A DNA stretch of 64,000 nt from contig NZ_WOVL01000006.1 in the NCBI RefSeq assembly GCF_009737085.1, forward strand, positions 1 through 64,000. The letters are read 5' to 3'. Made by a program: the position numbers and the translations under genes. Origin of the DNA: Paenibacillus sp. NEAU-GSW1 (GTDB taxonomy: Bacteria > Bacillota > Bacilli > Paenibacillales > Paenibacillaceae). Of the stretch, positions 61,015 through 64,000 are shown one piece after another. A model generated the notes under the pieces. It saw only the letters and a list, made by a program, of their open reading frames with translations, had not been told where the DNA came from and made no database searches. The stretch's first letter is position 1, and each line of letters starts with the position of its first letter.

Positions 61015-61182
61015 AAAATCAAAGAACCTCCCGAAAGATTGTAAAGGAGCGCTGCAATAGTTCGTATTCAAAAAGTCCAGTTTCAGTTGGATGAAGCTAG
61101 GGAATGAGGATATTGGACTTTTTGAACAACCTCTAATAGGCATCATCGCTTTACGCTTTTTCTTTCATTTTGGAGGTTCTTT
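61015..61182 (-). promoter_or_regulatory. purT leader with anti-Shine-Dalgarno complement and a 13-bp hairpin
   Basis: In the purT mRNA, AAAGAACCTCC (61182 to 61172) is an exact 11-base complement of GGAGGTTCTTT (61031 to 61021), which contains the purT ribosome binding site. Between them TTCAAAAAGTCCA and TGGACTTTTTGAA (61126-61114 and 61079-61067) form a perfect 13-bp hairpin. Folding would hide the start of purT. The same nested inverted repeats could instead mark a small mobile repeat. A single weak PurR-box-like CGAAC lies near 61060. Confidence 0.5.
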
Positions 61183-61198
61183 CATTAAAAATCAATAC

Positions 61199-63025
61199 TT
61201 AAGCCGACAAGAATCGATATTGCGCCTCAATTAAGCCGTTATAGACGCCGCCTTTGGCGATCAGCTGTTCATGGTTGCCTTGCTCAACGATCCGCCCATG
61301 GTCAAGCACGATAATCTCATCCGCATTGCGAATGGTCGACAGCCGGTGCGCGATCATAAAGGAAGTGCGCCCTGCCAGCAGCGTTTTTAACGCTTCCTGA
61401 ATATGAAGTTCCGTCTCCGTATCGATGCTCGCTGTCGCTTCGTCCAGAATGAGGACGCGCGGATCGGAAAGCAGCGCACGGGCAAACGACAGCAATTGGC
61501 GTTGCCCCATCGAAAGCACGCTGCCGCGTTCCTCTACTTCGGTGTCGTAGCCGTCAGGCAGCGACATAATAAATTCATGGGCGTGAACCGCTTTCGCCGC
61601 TTCTATAATTTCTTGATCTGTTGCATCAAGCCGCCCGTACCTAATATTATCGCGAATCGTTCCTGCAAAAATAAACGTATCCTGGAGCACGATTCCGACT
61701 TGTGAACGCAGGCTGTCGATTGTTACGTTTCGAATATCTGTTCCGTCTATCAGCACTCGGCCTTCAACCGGATCATAGAATCGGCAAAGCAAGTTAATAA
61801 TCGTACTTTTGCCCGAGCCGGTATGACCGACCAGCGCTATCGATTGCCCTGCTTTCACGTCGATGCTGACGCCTTTAAGCGCAGGCCGTCCTTGCTCATA
61901 TTCGAAAATAATGTTGTCGAACTTGACGTCGCCGCGAATGCTCAGCAACGGCTTCGCCGCAGCCGATTCGCCAACCGTTGGCTCTTCGTCGATAAATTCG
62001 AAAATCCGCTCCGACGAAGCCATTGCAATAAGCAATTGGTTGTACATTTGACCAAGACGATTTATCGGATCCCAGAAGTTTCCGATATAATTGGCAAATC
62101 CGACCAGAACGCCGACTGAAATTTCGTTCGACTGGATAAGATGCGCGCCGTACCAGAACAAAATCAAGGTGCCGACGGCAGAAGTGACTTCAATGACCGG
62201 ACCGAACATTTGGTTAAGCGCGGATGCCCGGTTCCACGATTTCAAGTTGTCCTCGTTCATATGCTCGAAAAAGCTCATATTGTCTTTTTCTTGCACATAA
62301 GCCTGCGTAATTTTCATTCCTTGAATGCTTTCATTCAAATGCGAATTGATCCGGGATTGCTTCATCCTCACCGTCTGCCAAGCGTAACGAATTCGTTTGC
62401 GCAGCGTCGTTGAAACGACGAACATAAGCGGCACGGTTATCATAATCGCAAGGCCCAGCTTAAAGTTCCAAGCAAGCAGAATGACAACGATGCCGAGCAG
62501 CTGAACGCAGTCCATCAACAGGTTGATGACTCCGTTCGTAAACAAATCCTGGAGCGAGTTTACATCATTTGTTACTCGAACAAGAACGGAACCCGCCGGC
62601 CGCTTATCATAGAACCGGAACGACAGCTTCTGAATATGCTGGAACAGATGCTGCCTAAGATCGTAAATAACTTTCTGTCCAATAATGTTCGTATACTTGA
62701 TGCGATAAGTATTGGATGCCCATTGAACGACGAACAGCGCAAGCATGCTGCCGGCTATCCAATAAAGCTTTGCAAAGCTTGGATCTCCATGTTTGGGAGC
62801 AATCGCTTCATCAATGGCTAGAATGACTAGCGCAGGTATCGCCAGCCTCGTCAGCGTGCCGAGAATCATCATTATAATGACAGGAATCAATTGCCTCTTA
62901 TAAGGACTCATATAAACCATCAATCGGCGAACTTGCGCCCAGTTGAACGGTTTTTCAATGGCGTCGTCATCTTTATAAATGAAACGCGCGTTTTTATCGT
63001 TAATGTTGCTTTTATTGGCACTCAT
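61199..63025 (-). CDS. ABC exporter half-transporter (permease-ATPase), second subunit (YheH/BmrD-like)
   Basis: 608 aa. An N-terminal extension of 35 residues, six membrane helices (about 40-330) and an ATPase domain. Walker A GHTGSGKST, Q-loop IVLQDTFIFAGTI, signature as LSMGQRQLLSFARAL, Walker B VLILDEATASID and IAHRLSTI. The Walker-B glutamate is present, so this subunit should hold a competent site in the heterodimer. AAAAGGAG precedes the ATG, which shares a base with the stop of the partner gene (TAATG). The pair matches drug exporters such as BmrCD. Confidence 0.92.
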   Translation of the reverse strand: MSANKSNINDKNARFIYKDDDAIEKPFNWAQVRRLMVYMSPYKRQLIPVIIMMILGTLTRLAIPALVILAIDEAIAPKHGDPSFAKLYWIAGSMLALFVVQWASNTYRIKYTNIIGQKVIYDLRQHLFQHIQKLSFRFYDKRPAGSVLVRVTNDVNSLQDLFTNGVINLLMDCVQLLGIVVILLAWNFKLGLAIMITVPLMFVVSTTLRKRIRYAWQTVRMKQSRINSHLNESIQGMKITQAYVQEKDNMSFFEHMNEDNLKSWNRASALNQMFGPVIEVTSAVGTLILFWYGAHLIQSNEISVGVLVGFANYIGNFWDPINRLGQMYNQLLIAMASSERIFEFIDEEPTVGESAAAKPLLSIRGDVKFDNIIFEYEQGRPALKGVSIDVKAGQSIALVGHTGSGKSTIINLLCRFYDPVEGRVLIDGTDIRNVTIDSLRSQVGIVLQDTFIFAGTIRDNIRYGRLDATDQEIIEAAKAVHAHEFIMSLPDGYDTEVEERGSVLSMGQRQLLSFARALLSDPRVLILDEATASIDTETELHIQEALKTLLAGRTSFMIAHRLSTIRNADEIIVLDHGRIVEQGNHEQLIAKGGVYNGLIEAQYRFLSA

Positions 63026-64000
63026 TAGACGCCGCTCCTTTTCCGCTCCGATTCGGGCATCGACTGATCAAGCGCCGGATGATCCGCATATTGAATATTG
63101 TACGTTTCGCGGTACGGTCCAGCCATCCGAAGCAGCTGCTCATGCGTGCCGCGCTGAACGATATGCCCTTTATCCAGCACGATGATTTCATCGGCATGAC
63201 GCAGCGACGAAATCCTGTGCGCGATAATAAAGGTCGTTCGGCCCGCCATCAGCTCATTGAAGCCGGCTTGAATCTCATGTTCCGTTTCCATGTCGACAGC
63301 GCTGGTCGCATCGTCAAGAATGAGAATGCGCGGATTTTTAATGAGCGCGCGTGCAATTGCGATGCGCTGCTTCTGTCCGCCTGATAAGCCCATCCCCCGT
63401 TCGCCGACGATCGTATCGTAGCCGAGAGGCAATTCCGTAATAAAATCATGAGCTTTGGCCATTTTAGCCGCTTTGATGATCTGCTCTTCCGATACTTCCT
63501 TCACGCCGTAGGCGATGTTGGCGCGGATCGAAGCCGAGAATAAGAACGTTTCCTGGAATACCGGAGCAATTTGATCACGCAGGCTTTCGATATCCATATT
63601 GCGTATGTCGATGCCGTCGATTGTAATCGTTCCGTTCTTTACATTGTACGCACGCATGAGCAACTGGATAATCGTCGACTTGCCGGAACCTGTGGCGCCT
63701 AGCAAGCCGATGACCGAACCGGCCGGAGCATCTATCGAAATATCGGTCAATGCCGGCGATTTGTCCGGATAATTGAACGTTACACGATCAAAACGGACAT
63801 GCCCTTTAACCGTCTCGCCGTTCATTACGATCGCATGCTCGATGTTTTTCACATGCACATGCTCGTTCAGCAGCCCCAATACGCGTTCGCCCGACGCCTT
63901 CGATTGCGTGTAGTTGTTAATGTGGAAGCCTATGCCCCACATCGGTCCGATAATGTACCAAATCAAGCTGAAGAAAGCAACCAGCTCGCCTAGCTTCAAC
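63025..64000 (-). CDS. ABC exporter half-transporter, first subunit, 5' end outside the window
   Basis: The visible 325 codons cover the last membrane helix and the ATPase domain: Walker A GATGSGKST, Q-loop PVFQETFLFSASI, signature LSGGQKQRIAIARAL, Walker B ILILDDATSAVD and IAHRISSL. The residue after the Walker-B aspartate is another aspartate (LDDATS) in place of the catalytic glutamate. This makes one degenerate ATP site, as is typical for heterodimeric exporters of the BmrC/YheI type. It runs beyond position 64000, so no start codon is given. It is coupled to the next gene by TAATG. Confidence 0.9.
   Translation of the reverse strand, partial: LKLGELVAFFSLIWYIIGPMWGIGFHINNYTQSKASGERVLGLLNEHVHVKNIEHAIVMNGETVKGHVRFDRVTFNYPDKSPALTDISIDAPAGSVIGLLGATGSGKSTIIQLLMRAYNVKNGTITIDGIDIRNMDIESLRDQIAPVFQETFLFSASIRANIAYGVKEVSEEQIIKAAKMAKAHDFITELPLGYDTIVGERGMGLSGGQKQRIAIARALIKNPRILILDDATSAVDMETEHEIQAGFNELMAGRTTFIIAHRISSLRHADEIIVLDKGHIVQRGTHEQLLRMAGPYRETYNIQYADHPALDQSMPESERKRSGV

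Overview
The window looks like a chromosomal segment of an endospore-forming Firmicute, most likely Paenibacillus or a close relative. Reasons: the spore genes cotE, spo0M, a pdaA-type de-N-acetylase and a SleL/YaaH-like GH18 protein; strong AGGAGG-type ribosome binding sites; compact U-tailed terminators; TTG/GTG starts; and the topoisomerase IV pair of Gram-positives. I see no tRNA, rRNA, CRISPR array or phage module. The only insertion sequence is the end of an IS1182-type element at the left edge.

Layout. 1-560: cut-off IS1182-type transposase, a structured palindromic repeat and a terminator. 596-8449: a run of minus-strand genes (amidoligase-like protein, CotE, aromatic-acid exporter, a three-gene ABC importer, M32 carboxypeptidase). 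8599-10947: small housekeeping genes (HesB-like protein, beta-carbonic anhydrase, DUF309, a membrane/YxcD pair). 11049-14791: a translationally coupled minus-strand operon (methyltransferase, FAD oxidoreductase, SRPBCC protein, ketosynthase) that looks like a small uncharacterised polyketide or lipid pathway. 14974-16899: GH18 protein with six N-terminal repeats. 17484-18904: AraC/GyrI regulator and glyoxalase. 18930-19405: tandem 112-bp repeat. 19409-21206: SelO and a small membrane protein. 21423-24878: large cytosolic GH2 enzyme. 24950-29839: ABC efflux genes plus a two-component system. 29968-31350: MATE pump.

31522-35328 is a persulfide/sulfite detoxification locus: CstR-type regulator, TusA, DsrE-like protein, TusA-rhodanese, rhodanese-persulfide dioxygenase and TauE. 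Four ATACCC...GGGTAT palindromes in front of its transcription units are probably CstR operators.

35420-41570: aldehyde dehydrogenase, Spo0M, a Tet(M)-like GTPase, YbaK deacylase, a PhnB-like protein and GreA. 41644-42600 is an intergenic block of about 1 kb made of hairpins, a long direct repeat, a 9-bp satellite and a second copy of the structured repeat seen at the left end. 42665-47390: LysR/ilvE, the PdaA-like protein and a MarR-MFS pair with a clear operator. 47386-54272: chemotaxis receptor, zinc-ribbon/XRE pair, rRNA methyltransferase-RluA-CapA operon, MarR and a short ORF. 54253-58697: parE-parC. 59056-64000: TylF-like methyltransferase, purT with an unusual leader, and a heterodimeric ABC exporter that runs off the right edge.

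The most interesting unexplained signals are the covarying palindromic element (375-486 and 42488-42596), the purT leader whose start is an exact complement of the purT Shine-Dalgarno region, the repeat satellites, and the ketosynthase operon.
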